Positions 45,894 to 58,563 of a stretch of DNA of 64,000 nt are shown in pieces; positions within the stretch are counted from its first letter, which is position 1; every line of letters starts with the position of its first letter. Position numbers and translations under genes: made by a program. Under the pieces are notes generated by a model. It was given only the letters and a program-made list of their open reading frames with translations, ran no database searches and was not told the DNA's origin. The DNA comes from Gambelia wislizenii (Eukaryota; Chordata; Lepidosauria; Squamata; Crotaphytidae): contig JAUMIR010000001.1 in NCBI GenBank assembly GCA_030847615.1, forward strand, positions 68,647,501 to 68,711,500. Direction: 5' to 3'.

Positions 45894-47999
45894 CAAGACA
45901 TTAGCAGTATGATAAAGAGGTATATCCAACCTTGGTATAGAACAGATTGAAACTACATATTTTTTCTATAGTGGAACAGTATTCTACCCCAAACAGCACC
46001 CCTCCTGTTACCAACTTCATCTTGTAGGCATTTGGGATGTTGGTTATATTCAACTCATATTGTCATGCATGTTTTTTTAAAACATGTATTCTATAAAAGA
46101 TATATGAAAGTTCCCGCCCAATAATATGTAATAAGTAAATTTGCTCCCAGGAGTTCTATCTGTATCATCAAAGCTTGAAAAAAGAATTCCCCCAGACTAC
46201 AAGAACCAGAATCTTCAGATTGTGGTTAAAGGGATAACTTTTCCAACCTCTGCTTCACCATGAATGTATACACACATCCACACATGCATGTAAATCCACA
46301 CTTAAAAGCACATTTAATGCACAAGCAGAATTTTGATATATCTCTATTTATTACTTCACATATGTTGCAAATTGGGCTGAGGAGGCAGCTCCGCTCTCTG
46401 AGCTGAAGTGGTTTACCATTGGAGCCATATTCTGCAGGCATTCTATAAGTAGCAGGAAAGCATGAAGCCCTCCAGTAAAGCACTAAGGCCACACTGCCAG
46501 CCTGGATATAGGCATAAGGCATGAAGGAATCAGGGCTGGTGCTAGCTATAGGGAAATATTGCACTGCACCAGATGCAGTGGGGCTGTGAAGAAAGAAATG
46601 TAACCAGGAGCTGAAATGTCCTTATGGAAGACAATGAAGCACACAAATGCAAGGATGTGAGACAGTATAGCATGATCTGATTCACTATTGTTTCCTTCTG
46701 TAATTCCAATTTTACTACACGCAATCTAACAATTTCCTTTCTAAATTTATCATCCCAACACAAAGCTTGGAAAAATTACTAGGCCTAGAAGTCCCAAGCC
46801 AACATGGCCACAAGTCATGCTGCTTTGAGAATTCAGGGAGTTTTAGTACCAAAGGTATTTCCCCAAGTTCTGTTATGAAATCTATATAGCTGACTTGTAT
46901 CTACTAGTCACAAGGCTCTAGCTCTTCTTAATCAGATGGGGGATGGAGTCTCATGGCAAGGACTGTGGGTGATCTGTGTTAACAATGCAGCTGCAAAAGC
47001 CTGGAATTGGGAATGGCTGCTTGGCATCCTTGTCCTTTTTGAGAGTTGAAAATATATTAGTTCCCTTTCAGAAGTGTTAAACATGCATATGGGCCGGCCA
47101 AACCTGGGAAAATACTGGCAGCATTTAGAGAAGATGGCAGCTGAGGGATGACTGAACAGAATTCTCAACCAACAGTGTGGAAAGTTTTAGCACTCCACAC
47201 GCCACTGTTTCCTGCTGTTAGTGAGACTCTGCCCTGAGACGTGAATGACCACCCAAGCCTCATGTCCACATTCTTCTCACAGCCTTAAACTTCCACCGTG
47301 CTCTGTCACCCTACCATTTCTGAAAGCCTTTGAAAACTGCCAGATCCACATTTTATTAAATTTGCATCACTTTGGCATACAAATAAGATGACAGAGCTGT
47401 GACTGTGGACTTTTAATAGCTTGTCAAATGCCAGGCATGACCGCTCAAACCAAAGGGGGCAATTGCAATTTCCATATATAGGCTCATAACTCAAAAATGT
47501 TTACTCTCTCTTTCCCCCTCCGAGAGCTTGGTTTACACTTTTTTCAAACATACATCTTAAGTTTGAAATGGAGATTGCAGTCCATGTCAGAGCAGCACTA
47601 AAGGCTGGCAAGTCTTCTTGTTAGTTCCTGTTCTGTTAGTTATTCCAAAATATGAGTGGAAGCACATACTTCAAAGATAAATCCAATCCTGCACAAGCTG
47701 TCTACAGTTCAAGATCAGAGGCTTGCAACTGCAGCTTGAGTGGGAACTCTGCCCTGATTCTGAGGCTTATGGGGGATAGAGAGGCATACCATGATGTTCC
47801 ATCCACCAGCAGTACAGCTCTAAGAAACAATTTGTGAGTAATACTCTCCCCTGTTTTTGTCTGTTACTCCATTCATAAATCTCTAGAGTGGAATAGTAAA
47901 AGCAGAAAAAGGATTTAGCCATTGCTAAAGAGAAAGCTGCAGGTAAGACTAAGAGTAGTATGTTGAAAGGGACTCTTATCCTTTGGTTGTGCTAGCCTG
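45894..47999. other. Non-coding DNA, nothing recognised
   Basis: No repeat family or exon was identified. Possibly intergenic sequence 3' of the calpain gene. Confidence 0.4.
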
Positions 48000-49721
48000 C
48001 TTAGTTATCTGAATGCTTACATGTTGCTTCAGTGGATCAGGTTCATGCTTACAGCTTCAACAGAGCTGCAATATTAGTTACTTCCAGCATATTTGCTGAG
48101 GGTATGGGAAAGTGCTGGGAGACAAAAGGAGGGGGGGGAAAGAACCAAAACCACCAGGCTTCATTTTTAATCCCTAGAATGGTAGATGTTTCCAGGTGAG
48201 GCTTTGATTGTGTAATGTAGCTCTCATGTCCTTCCAATCACCTGTTGTTTGTTTTTTCTTAGTTCCCCCCTCAGAAAAAAATTCCACTGAGGAAAGAAAA
48301 ATACACCTGCCTAGTGTCTTTTGTATGACAATGGGAGGAGCCCTTCGTATGAAAGCACAGATTGTCATCTAGCCTATGCACTGTACTACACAATGCCAAG
48401 GACATGTTTGTAGCAACCAGCAGGGCTCTATTAGAAGTGCTAAAAATTTAGCTATATTTTTAAATCATTCAGTTTACATTTTAAAAAATGAACTCTTAGG
48501 TAAAAATGACATTGAAAGCTGTGTCAGGTAAGCTGTTGTTAGGAAAGCAGTTGTTATACTTTGATTTTTGAAAGTATGTTATAAGAATTTGTTACTAATC
48601 ACATCCAGTCTCATTTGCTTTAGACATCCAAGGAAAGATGAATCCATCTGCAGCATTTTTGGAGGGGGCACTGAAGTAGATTGCTTCCTTCCTTTCTAGC
48701 TGAGATTCTTCATAAACCTAGCAGGATTTTTCATAAACCTAGCAGAGCAAAAACCTGTTTTTGCTCTGCAGCTGAATCTGCACTTAAAGGTTCCGTAAGT
48801 GACCTTGCATGCTTTATGTAGAGGGCACAGAAAACCTGATGCACAACACTTAAGTTTTGGGACCAGGACCATTAGCTCAGCCTCCTGGAATCTGGTGATG
48901 CTTCTGCAAGGGATTCTCAGTGACTCTTACTTGGAAAAGGCTGGGGTTTTCAAACCAAGAACTTTAGTGCACTACCTCTCTGGTTTTTTGTAGGAGGGGA
49001 AACACTCTATGCAGGGAGAACAACTGCATTCCTTCTGGGAAGTGGTCTCCTTAGTGGTCTTTGCAAAAGACCTCACCACCTTGGGGGTGAGAGTATTCAC
49101 TTATTGAAGCCTGAAGAGTTGAATTGAAGCCTGAAGAGTTGAATTAAGGGCTCAGACAACTTTATCTCATTGCCACTGAATTTACCAGTAAAAAGCAAAG
49201 ATGAGGAGATGTAGAAATGATCCCAGGAGAGAGCAGCAGGTTTTCTGGCAAGAGCCAAATCAGTAGCAGCTGCAAGTGGTGTAGAAAGATCAACCTTTTA
49301 GAGGAAGCAACAACTCTCCTCCTGCCCTTTTGGCAACTTTGAAAGCAGCCCATCCTGATAAGCAGAGCTACACTTAAACCAGCATGCACTCATGACCTTC
49401 TCTTGCTAGCCCCAGCTCATCAAGTGATGTCACAAGGTACGCTCACAGCAGGAAAGGGCTGCCTCCTTTCTGCCCTGCCCCCTATAGAGACATTGATCCC
49501 TACAGAGACAATGGTGAGAAAGAGTGCTTAAATCATGGGTACTACTGTGTCAGTGATCAAGGGGAGGAGGGGAATCAGGCATTGGGCTCAGCAGTGGGTT
49601 GATAAAAAAGAAAAGTGGGGCGGTGGTGGTAGGGCCATCCTGTGTCAGCCTGATGTGAAGGAGGCACTTGGGGGTGGCCCAGTCCAACAGGGTCATTGCA
49701 GCAAGAAGTTCCACCTCTGCT
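48000..49721 (-). other. Probable calpain 3' UTR and 3' flank
   Basis: Sequence downstream of the calpain stop contains no recognised repeat apart from a 20-bp tandem duplication at 49103-49142 and a short hairpin at 48740-48769. The extent of the UTR is inference; a transcript end was not identified. Confidence 0.35.
49103..49142. repeat. 20-bp tandem duplication
   Basis: Two exact adjacent copies of ATTGAAGCCTGAAGAGTTGA. Confidence 0.9.
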
Positions 49722-49748
49722 CTAGCCACACATGGTGAGTGTCAGCCA
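49722..49748 (-). CDS. CAPN11: Calpain terminal coding exon (27 bp)
   Basis: After a 3.8-kb intron, a pyrimidine-rich tract plus ACAG precedes TGG. The exon reads WLTLTMCG and then TAG. A 27-bp terminal coding exon with a WL-x-LTM sequence is standard for classical calpains. The 3' UTR must continue to lower coordinates. I could not fix a poly(A) site: there is no AATAAA within a few hundred bases. Confidence 0.88.
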   Translation of the reverse strand, partial: WLTLTMCG

Positions 49749-52254
49749 CTGTGAAAGAAAGAGAACAAACGTGAATGCAGTTGTAGAAGCCCAGAGATTG
49801 AATAACTAACTAGTGTATAATCTAATTTCCACAGTTCAGCCAAGGAATGATGTAGTGAAATTACCACAAGTTGCCACAGGTTGAAATGGTGACCGCTATT
49901 CAAATTGTAGGGCAAACCATAAGGGACAGACTCTTTTTCTTTGTTTACCTCCGAGAAAATGTTAAAAGTGGTTTGCAAGAGAGCATGGTGGTCACGGTAC
50001 AAATACATTACCAATCTGTACAATTACTTGAGGCTTCTGGCTGGCTAGGAATAGGGTTGCCATAGTTCTCTGCCACAAAACTGGAACCCAAGTATATAAG
50101 ACAAACCTGCCCGTCTGCGCAAACAACTCACTCCATCTCTCGGCGCTTCTCGCTGGCTGCACAGCCCAACTACAGCACTGGCTGGTGGTGGCCAGGAGGG
50201 TTATAATGGCAGTCCATGCAACTGTGGGAGCTGGGCCCCCAGTAAACTGGCCCCTCCCCCCGCCATCGCTGCCGGGACTGGGGAGGAATGGAGGATGGCT
50301 CTCTCATCCCCCCCGCTGCAGAAGCCTTCCAGCTGCTTCTGCTGCTAGACCGGGGAGGGGAAAGACTGGAGGATGGCTCTTTCCTCCCTCAATCCCCCCA
50401 TGGAAGCCTTCCCCCTGCCACCACCACCAGGACCCGGGGGGGGGGGAAGGGGAAGAATGGAGGATGGCTCTCTCCTCCCTTTCCCTGTGGAAGCCTTCCT
50501 GTTGCTGGGACCCGGAAGAGGGAAGAATGGAGGATGGCTCCCCCTCAGGTGGAAGCCTTCTTGCTTCCGCTGCTGGGACTGGGAAGGGGGAGGATGGCTC
50601 TCTCCTCCTCTTTGGAGGCTTCAACAGAGGCAGGTGCTGCCTTCATCAGAGGAAGCCGGAGGAATCTGGGATCTGCTGCTTCAAGCAGCCCAGCTGAACA
50701 GGACTATTTTCAGTCCCTTCAATCCGGCATTTCCCCAGTTTTCTAGCACTAATGCTAAGCCTAGCTAGGGACCTACTATAGAAGGGAAAAGGTTCAGCTT
50801 GCTTCCTCTCTTCCTCCCCAGCCAGTACCTGTATCTCTCCTGATATTTTGTTTCTGATCCACATTCTGAGTGCTGCTTTAGTAAATGAATAAATGAATAA
50901 AAATACTCTGAATTGGGATGTTAGTGGCCTTAAAGTTGCAGGGCTAAAAATGGGTCCAACACATGAAGATTTATAAGCAGCTGTCTTGTTTTAACTTGTA
51001 CCATACCCCATCTTGGCTCCCAAATTGAGATGAAAGGTAGATGAAACAAATAAATTATATGTTGCATTATAGTTATTAATCATTTAATTTGTTTTACTAC
51101 TCTATCTCTAGAGTAAGTCACACATGCTCACAGAAGGAAATAGCTGTTTTTTCAACTGCTTCAGGATCTCACCTACCTTAACTGAGACTTGCATACACCT
51201 CCACTAAATAGGTGAATTTTATCTTTTTTATTTAGAGAATTTATGAAGCACCCATAGGAAATATATCAGGATGATGTAAAGACCAAGAAAATGTAAATAC
51301 AGTCAGACCCCTGTATCCATGGAACCAATACCTGTGATTTCAGTTAGAGTCATGCTGGGAAATGCCTCAAGAGGCAACACAATTCTATGGTGTGTTTTAC
51401 CAGAAGTCCTTTATTTTAATAGGGTTTGATGTTATTCACAGTTTCTGGTTTATCTGCGCTAAGTCCAGAAACTGAACCCCCCACAGATATGGGGGTCTGA
51501 TTGTAATGTGTAAAAGGATATATAAAAAGGGCAATAAAAACAAATACCTTAACAGAACTGGGGATGGAGTTTATCAATCAAGAAATTAATACATATAGAA
51601 TTTACAAAGAAATTGTACTGTTCCTTTGGAGACTGGAAATCAGCTCTGGATACACAGTTCAAGGGTGGCATGCCAAGATATAGCAGCGTATTGTCAGAAA
51701 AACTGACTCACTATAGCAAATTGGCCATAGAACTGTCAAAACACAGCTAATTTACTGTTATATGATTCCTATGCTTAACCTACAGGAATGGGCTGTGGAA
51801 GGGTTATGACTTTAACCAACCAGTGTCATAGGCTTATCTTTGGAAAGAAAGAGATGTTTCAGTATAGTAATTCTAGACATGTGCAGTTTGTGGTTATATC
51901 CTGAGTAATAAAACAGTCTTTTGTCTGATAATCACCTTACTAACAACAGTTACAGTTCACTGTATTCATGTTTATTTTTATATTAAATACATAATAAAAG
52001 GAAAAAAATTAAAAAGATCATGTGAAGCATGTCTGACCAGAGAGGATGATTGGACCAAGAAAGCATACAGCACAACTAAGGTTTTAGTCAATGCACTTTA
52101 AACATTCTCTGGGGGGTGGGGTGGGAACCCTTGTCTATATCTATCCCAGTCTTCCCCAGTTCCTCAGCTCTCCACATCTACAACTTCTATCATCCACCAC
52201 CATGAGCTATGATGGCTGGTGCACATGGGAGCTGTCCTTCAAAATATCAGGAGA

Positions 52255-52287
<33 letters not shown>

Positions 52288-55200
52288 GACAGGTGGGTTG
52301 GAAGGAGGAATTCTGTGGGGGCAGACAGATATCATCTGAGTAGTCATATGTAGGACTGTGCTGTTAAGTCTGCTTTATAGTCCTACACATGTGAAGGGGG
52401 TTCCACATATGGAAAGATCAGTGGAGCTGCAGTGATATGCAGCTTTCCACCCTCCAAAATCCTTGTGCTGAACATGGCCATCTGAAGAAAGGAAACTCCC
52501 ATGCCCAGACCTCACTGTTCATAGGTTCTCACACAATGATAGACATCTCTTCTTCCAGTACTGAGAGGCAAAGCCGAGGGCCATGTAAGATCGGAGTGGG
52601 GCCAGCTGAACAGCTTTTTCACTGTACCAGCCAGGATTCTGCTTGTGACTTGTGCATGAGCAAATCCCTTTTGAGATGGGATGCAAAGGACTATTCACTT
52701 GGCCTTGCTCTCTGTCCAGAAATCTCCTACCACCCAGCAGCTGTCAAATCCCTGACCCCTTGCTGCTGTTGCTTATCAATAGGGAGGGAAGGAAACATTT
52801 CAGAGCAGGAAGATCCACCTGCTATGAGCTTCTAGGGGAAGGAAAGGGCAGGTGTACTTCATCTGAGAGCATACCCTCACCTTTCCCCTGGCCAAACTGA
52901 GATCAGCTACTTCTCCATGGTCTGTTTGTCCACTGTGGAATAGAATACAGGACTAGCGATACCTTTTGTTTGATCCAGTAGGTCACTTTTTATGAAAACC
53001 ACTCACACATTCCAAGGTGGCATGCTGGTATTCCTGTCACTTTATCTTCTTCTTTTAGAATAAGTACTTGGCAGTTGAATTGTCTGCTGCTGGGAAACAC
53101 CTAGATTTTCCACTTTTGGTTTAACCAAAGGATAGGTAACATGTAGCGCTCCAGATATTGTTTGACTGCAGCTCACATTATCCCTCCCTTTGGTTAGGCT
53201 AGCTAGCTAGCTACAGCAGATAGGAATTCTGAAGTTCAACAGTACCAGGAGGGCCACGGTTCCCCACCTCTGGTTTAATGTAGAATAACCCTGTCATATT
53301 TCCAAAGAACGTTTGGAAACCTGTGGAACTGGGACCAACTAGTAATCTGCATTTCCACCAACAGACAAGCACAAATAATTTGTTCCAAGAAAAGGATCTA
53401 TATCTGTTCATACCTCTCCATAGCATCTGTCATATAGGAGAGTTTCCCTGTGTTATTTACAACCTGCCCTCCTGGGGTGGGAGAGGGCTTTTAGTTGAAT
53501 GATACTGTCACACTCTTTTGGTTCTATTTTGATTTTCTTACCTCACCGAGGTTCATCACAGCACTGCCAGTGCCTTCAGGATCCATGCTTTGGAAGAACC
53601 CTGCAAGGTTTTTTTTAGAAAAGAAAAGGAGATTCACTTAGCCATTCAATGTTTATTCTAGCTTTTCCCATCGATTGTGTCCATGTGGCAGCTTATGAAT
53701 TGTAGATATTTACAGTCATTCCACTTAACATCTAAAACCTCAGCAAAGTTGACAGGTTTACAAATATATCTGAAGGGAATTTCATGGACCAATCACCATC
53801 ATAACAGAAGTGGTCTACTCCTGGTAGTCACCCACCTCACCTCCAAAAGGTAGCAGCGCTTGAAGCAGGGTCTCAGCCGAGAAGCTGAACTATAAAGCAC
53901 TGAATTAAGTTTAATTATGAGTTGTTTATGTAAGAAGATTTCCAAATAAATTTCAGTCTCCTTCAAGCTAATATTCTTGCCACTTATTACATAGTCTGCA
54001 GCCTGCGCTACAAATCCTAGCAGATTCCCCTCTTGCCATACTGGTGATGTATAGGTATAAACTCAATATGGCTTCTGTTTCATTGTTGAATAAGAAGACA
54101 TACTATGTTTTGTCAAAGGGAGATTGTTCCTTCAAAACCTGGAGAATCTCTCTTATTACTACACAATCTTGCAGAAATTTTTGCACAGGAATATGAGTAT
54201 TATCTGTATTTCCTTCTTTTGTCTGGAGTAACAAGTGTAAAACCAGATTATTTTTTGGAACAGGGCAATGAGACCCCACAGCATGCATTACCCCTCCCAA
54301 TGGGAATGGGGTTGCTGGAGGGGCTACTGCCCCAAACCTCTTTTCTTCCTTTAAAAAAACAAAACAAAAACAAAAAAAATCCAAGCCATGTGTGTTGAAC
54401 ATGGCTTCTTCACCATTGTAACAGTGCTCTGGAATGTACTATAGTGGTACAGTTTCTGAGCGTCTGACTCTACCACTATTCCCTTAGAGTGATCATGTAC
54501 AGGAGAGCTCTAATGAAATACATCAAGGGCAGAATAGTGTTTACAACTCCACAGGGTCCCCCAATTTTTTTGACCCCCGAATGCCGTCTAGGGAATTTGG
54601 GGTACTTTTGTCATGTTCCTCACGCCAAGGCATTTTAGGCTCAGGAGAGGCCATTTTCTTAAAATACAAAGTGACAGGCCTCTCCTGGCTCAGCTACACC
54701 CCCCTTTGCCAAAACATGTTGAAAATGCCCCCAATGTTCTCTAGAGGACATTTGGGGCAATTGTTTTTTTGCAGGTGGTACAGCCCTTCAAGGCCTCCTA
54801 GAAGGCTAATGCAGCTTCCTGGCCACCCACACTTGCCCACCCCAATCTAGGGGGAAGTGCACCCATGAACTGTTCCACTAGCACTTCTGGTAGTAGTCCC
54901 AACACACTGTTACAGCAGCAGAGAAGCTATGGAAGACACACACAGCTTGTTGTTTGTTTCAAAATGAAGAAAAGAGGTCAATTAGGAGTGGGCAAGTGGG
55001 GGCAACAGTTACAAAAAAAAAAACCCTCTTTGTAACCAAGTGGTGGTGGGTAATGCTAGTGTCATTTGTTGCTAATGTGTAATGCAATGCACTACATGCA
55101 AATAGACAGCAACAAGAAAAAGGAACGGACTGCTTGGAATCAGGAGGAATACAACATATTCCTTTTGTCAGCTCTAATTTTGTGCATGCTTACTCAGGAG

Positions 55201-58200
55201 TAAGTGTTTTCAGTAGACCAGTAGGAGTAAGCCTGTTTTCAGTAGGGTATATAGGCAATATATCCAGAAAGCACATATAGGATTGCAGTCTTATTTCCAT
55301 TTTCTGCATTCCATAGATCTTAAAGGAAAGAAGCTTTCACAAAGTGAGCTGGAGACTTCTGTATCCCATGTAGGGTTATATGTAGAATACTCCCCAAACT
55401 AGGAGATATATTCTATCCTTAGTTGCAATGCTACCAAACTTCAAGTGTTAATAGAGGGGCCGAGCATATTCACATCACTGCTGCAGTAGGGAGAAAGGAA
55501 CTGAGGGGCTTGGGCAGCAAAGCATTCTGTGCGGGCAGGGCTGCCACTAGAAATGCTAAGCTTAGACTCAAGCAGCAGCTGCATAAAAGTGAGTTGCTTT
55601 CTCCCTTTTTATCTTGACTCAAAATCTTATGAGACAACTTGATAGATTTTAATTGATTACAAAATTGATCTATACCTGTATGATAGCTTATCCAGGAGAG
55701 CCACTTCACACAAACAAGCTATCATGTGCCAGCTGCAATCCGTCTGAGAGAAATACAGGAATGTATACATCAGACTTGGGAGACAGTGTGGTGTAGTGGT
55801 TTGAGTGTTGGATTAGGATACTAGGAAACCAGGACTGGAATTCTCATCAGCCATGGAAACCCACTGGGTGACCATGGACTGGTCACAAGCTGTCAGACTA
55901 AGAGGAAGGCAATGGCAAACTTCCTCTAAATAAATCTTGCAAAGAAAATAGTAAGACAAGTGTTGCTGTAAGCTGGAGTTGACTTGAAAGCAAATAACAT
56001 CATCAAGCTTAGAGGTGTATCCCTACATGCTGGTGGACTCACTAACTGCTCCTATAGAAGGTTGCCTCCTCAGACTCAGCAATGGAGAAACTTACTGAAC
56101 ATGGTTTCCAGCTTGACTAAGCAGCAGACAAAGTTATCAAAATCCACACCCAATGATTCGTCAGCATATCGGGCCACCACAACTTGGTGCAACTTGTTGT
56201 CTAGTTTGAATCCTAAAATGTTAAAAATAGACATGAATGTTAAGCCTACCAAGACTCTAAACCAGGAAAACAGAACTGGAGGCTTCTTCCGGAACAAAAT
56301 CCTCAGCAAAAAGAGAAGCCAGAACACAATTCAAGAGTCTCAGAAGGAAAAGGGTATGTAGAGGAGGACACATGAAACAAAGAGTAAAAGGTTGTATCAA
56401 TGAAAAAGATATCTACTTCGTTCTCAAACTCTCTCAACTTTAAAAAGCTGTTTTCTTAAGATCAAGCACCTTAAAACTAATATACCCAGTGTGATTTATG
56501 AATGAAGGGATGAAGCAAGGCATGGCTCCCTAGCCCAACCCCTCAAGGCTAGTTTTTTTTTCAATAATAAAAAAAAAAGACCTTGCCTCTAACTGAGTGG
56601 TGTGGAAAGCAAGCATCTGGACCACTAGATGATCCCAAGATGGGAGAGTGAATATATTTTCTATGCAGAGTATGAACATACATCTGATGAATTTCTTCAA
56701 ATTAAAAGATGTTCCAGTTGGGTCAAGGTGATGGACATAGCACCAGAGGCTGAAGGGAATCTTGCTTTCTCACAGCCACTTTGAGTTTGGGGGAATAAGA
56801 GAGGTTAGAAACACTATCTCTCTCAGCTATAGGAATTTAATGGATTTTCATTTCCCCACAACAACTATTGGTTCTTCCAGGAATGGCAATGGGATGAAGT
56901 GCATCTTGACTTGGAAATCCATCTCAAAGCCTGTGAAACATTTCAGTGAAAAAAAAATGTTCCCAAAACCATGACTAAGTTTGAAAAATGTACATGATTA
57001 AACATGTTTATGTATCTGAACAACACTTCCAAACATATTTTAGTCTATTTGCATTAATGCAGAAGGGGGGGAGCAAACCCCCCCCATCACTACCTGATAA
57101 TGGAATTGGGATGAAAATGCTGATGGGACTCTAAGGAATGCAATGAAAACAAAACAGATAGATGTTTAGATCCCTATTCCCATGATATTACTGGATGTGC
57201 TTCTGAGGTTCTGAGAGTAAGTATTAACCCTGTTCATAAACTGGCCCAAGATCCCGCTCTTCAATGAGAAATAGAAAATAATGGCATTACACAAGGCATG
57301 TGTGAATTCAAAGTACACAGCAGTCAATGAATCAGCCAGTTCATCTCATAAGCACTCCAAACAACCCTCCACCCCACCAGTTTTATAACTTCCCCTTCCA
57401 AACTTACCAGCTGTTTCCAAGGCCAGACGCATCTCATAGGAGCTCATGGTGCCTGACTTATCCAGATCATGCTGACGAAAGATATTCTGTTATGACAAAG
57501 AAACAAATGTATGATAAAGCTCCAATTCCTTTCCCTGCAGCTGTCCTTTGTGTACTCTCTTTCTCCAAAGAGTTGTACTAAATGTGTCACACACACATGC
57601 CTCCCTCTTTCCCTTACCAGCCAGCTCCTGATCTTGTTCCACAAGATCTGAAACTCCACAAGCCCCAGACGAGCACTGCCATCTTTCTGAAGAAGAGAAG
57701 AGTCAAGGAGAAAAATTCAATAGAAAAAAAGGTTTGAGGAAAAATGATGGAACAGATGAGGTAGGCAGGACCTCCAGCTTCCTAATGGCTCCTGAAATAT
57801 ATAGAGGAAGTATGCAAAGTCCAAAAGTAGTATTGGCTGGAATCCAGGTTTATCAAGTCAATCTCACCCACCCTCTCCATTCTGAAACTACTATCTGGAC
57901 ACAAGAGGCTTTGCATAATTACTACATTTGTGTGCTTGTCACCTTGGAATGGCTGCACTATTTTAGAGTTTTGGACTGCAACTCCCACAATCCCTCATAA
58001 TTGCCTATATGCTGGCTACCACTGTTGGAAGCTGTATGCCAAAACATCTGGAGTACCACAAATGTCCCACATCCACACTATATATAATAAAATGAAATAA
58101 AGAATTGTGCAGAATTAGTGGTTGATTGCCTCAACTAACTCTCCTTAGGTTGCCATGACCAGCCGAGGCTTGTTAACAAGGCTACTTGGAATTCAGTGTC

Positions 58201-58526
58201 ATCTATGTCTTGACCATTTTCAGAATGGAAACACCGAAGTGTCTCACATCAGAATAGTCAGGCAACCAGCTTTAATTCATGGCTTTATTTTCTCACATAT
58301 AGCTCCCTGTCCCCAGATGATTCATCTTGCTCTCCCTGTGCTGATGCAGTGCTTCTTTGGAAAGAGAAAACAAAAGCATGTAGCAGACAGCATATCTGCT
58401 TAATTGAGCTTTGCTCTCACTTCTGATCCCACTCTTTGCATCCATTCTCTGACATGCTGCTCCAATAGAAACATTACAGGTCAAAAGTATAAAACTCTCT
58501 AGGAAATGGCAAGGGTTTCAGGATAG

Positions 58527-58563
<37 letters not shown>

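Noticed and set aside
47340..47360. AATAAA on the minus strand as the calpain poly(A) signal
   Set aside because: It is about 2.4 kb beyond the stop with no further support, so the transcript end is left open.
50185..50768. Overlapping open frames of 106-170 codons
   Set aside because: They lie on a GC-rich imperfect minisatellite in a calpain intron and are open in several frames on both strands.
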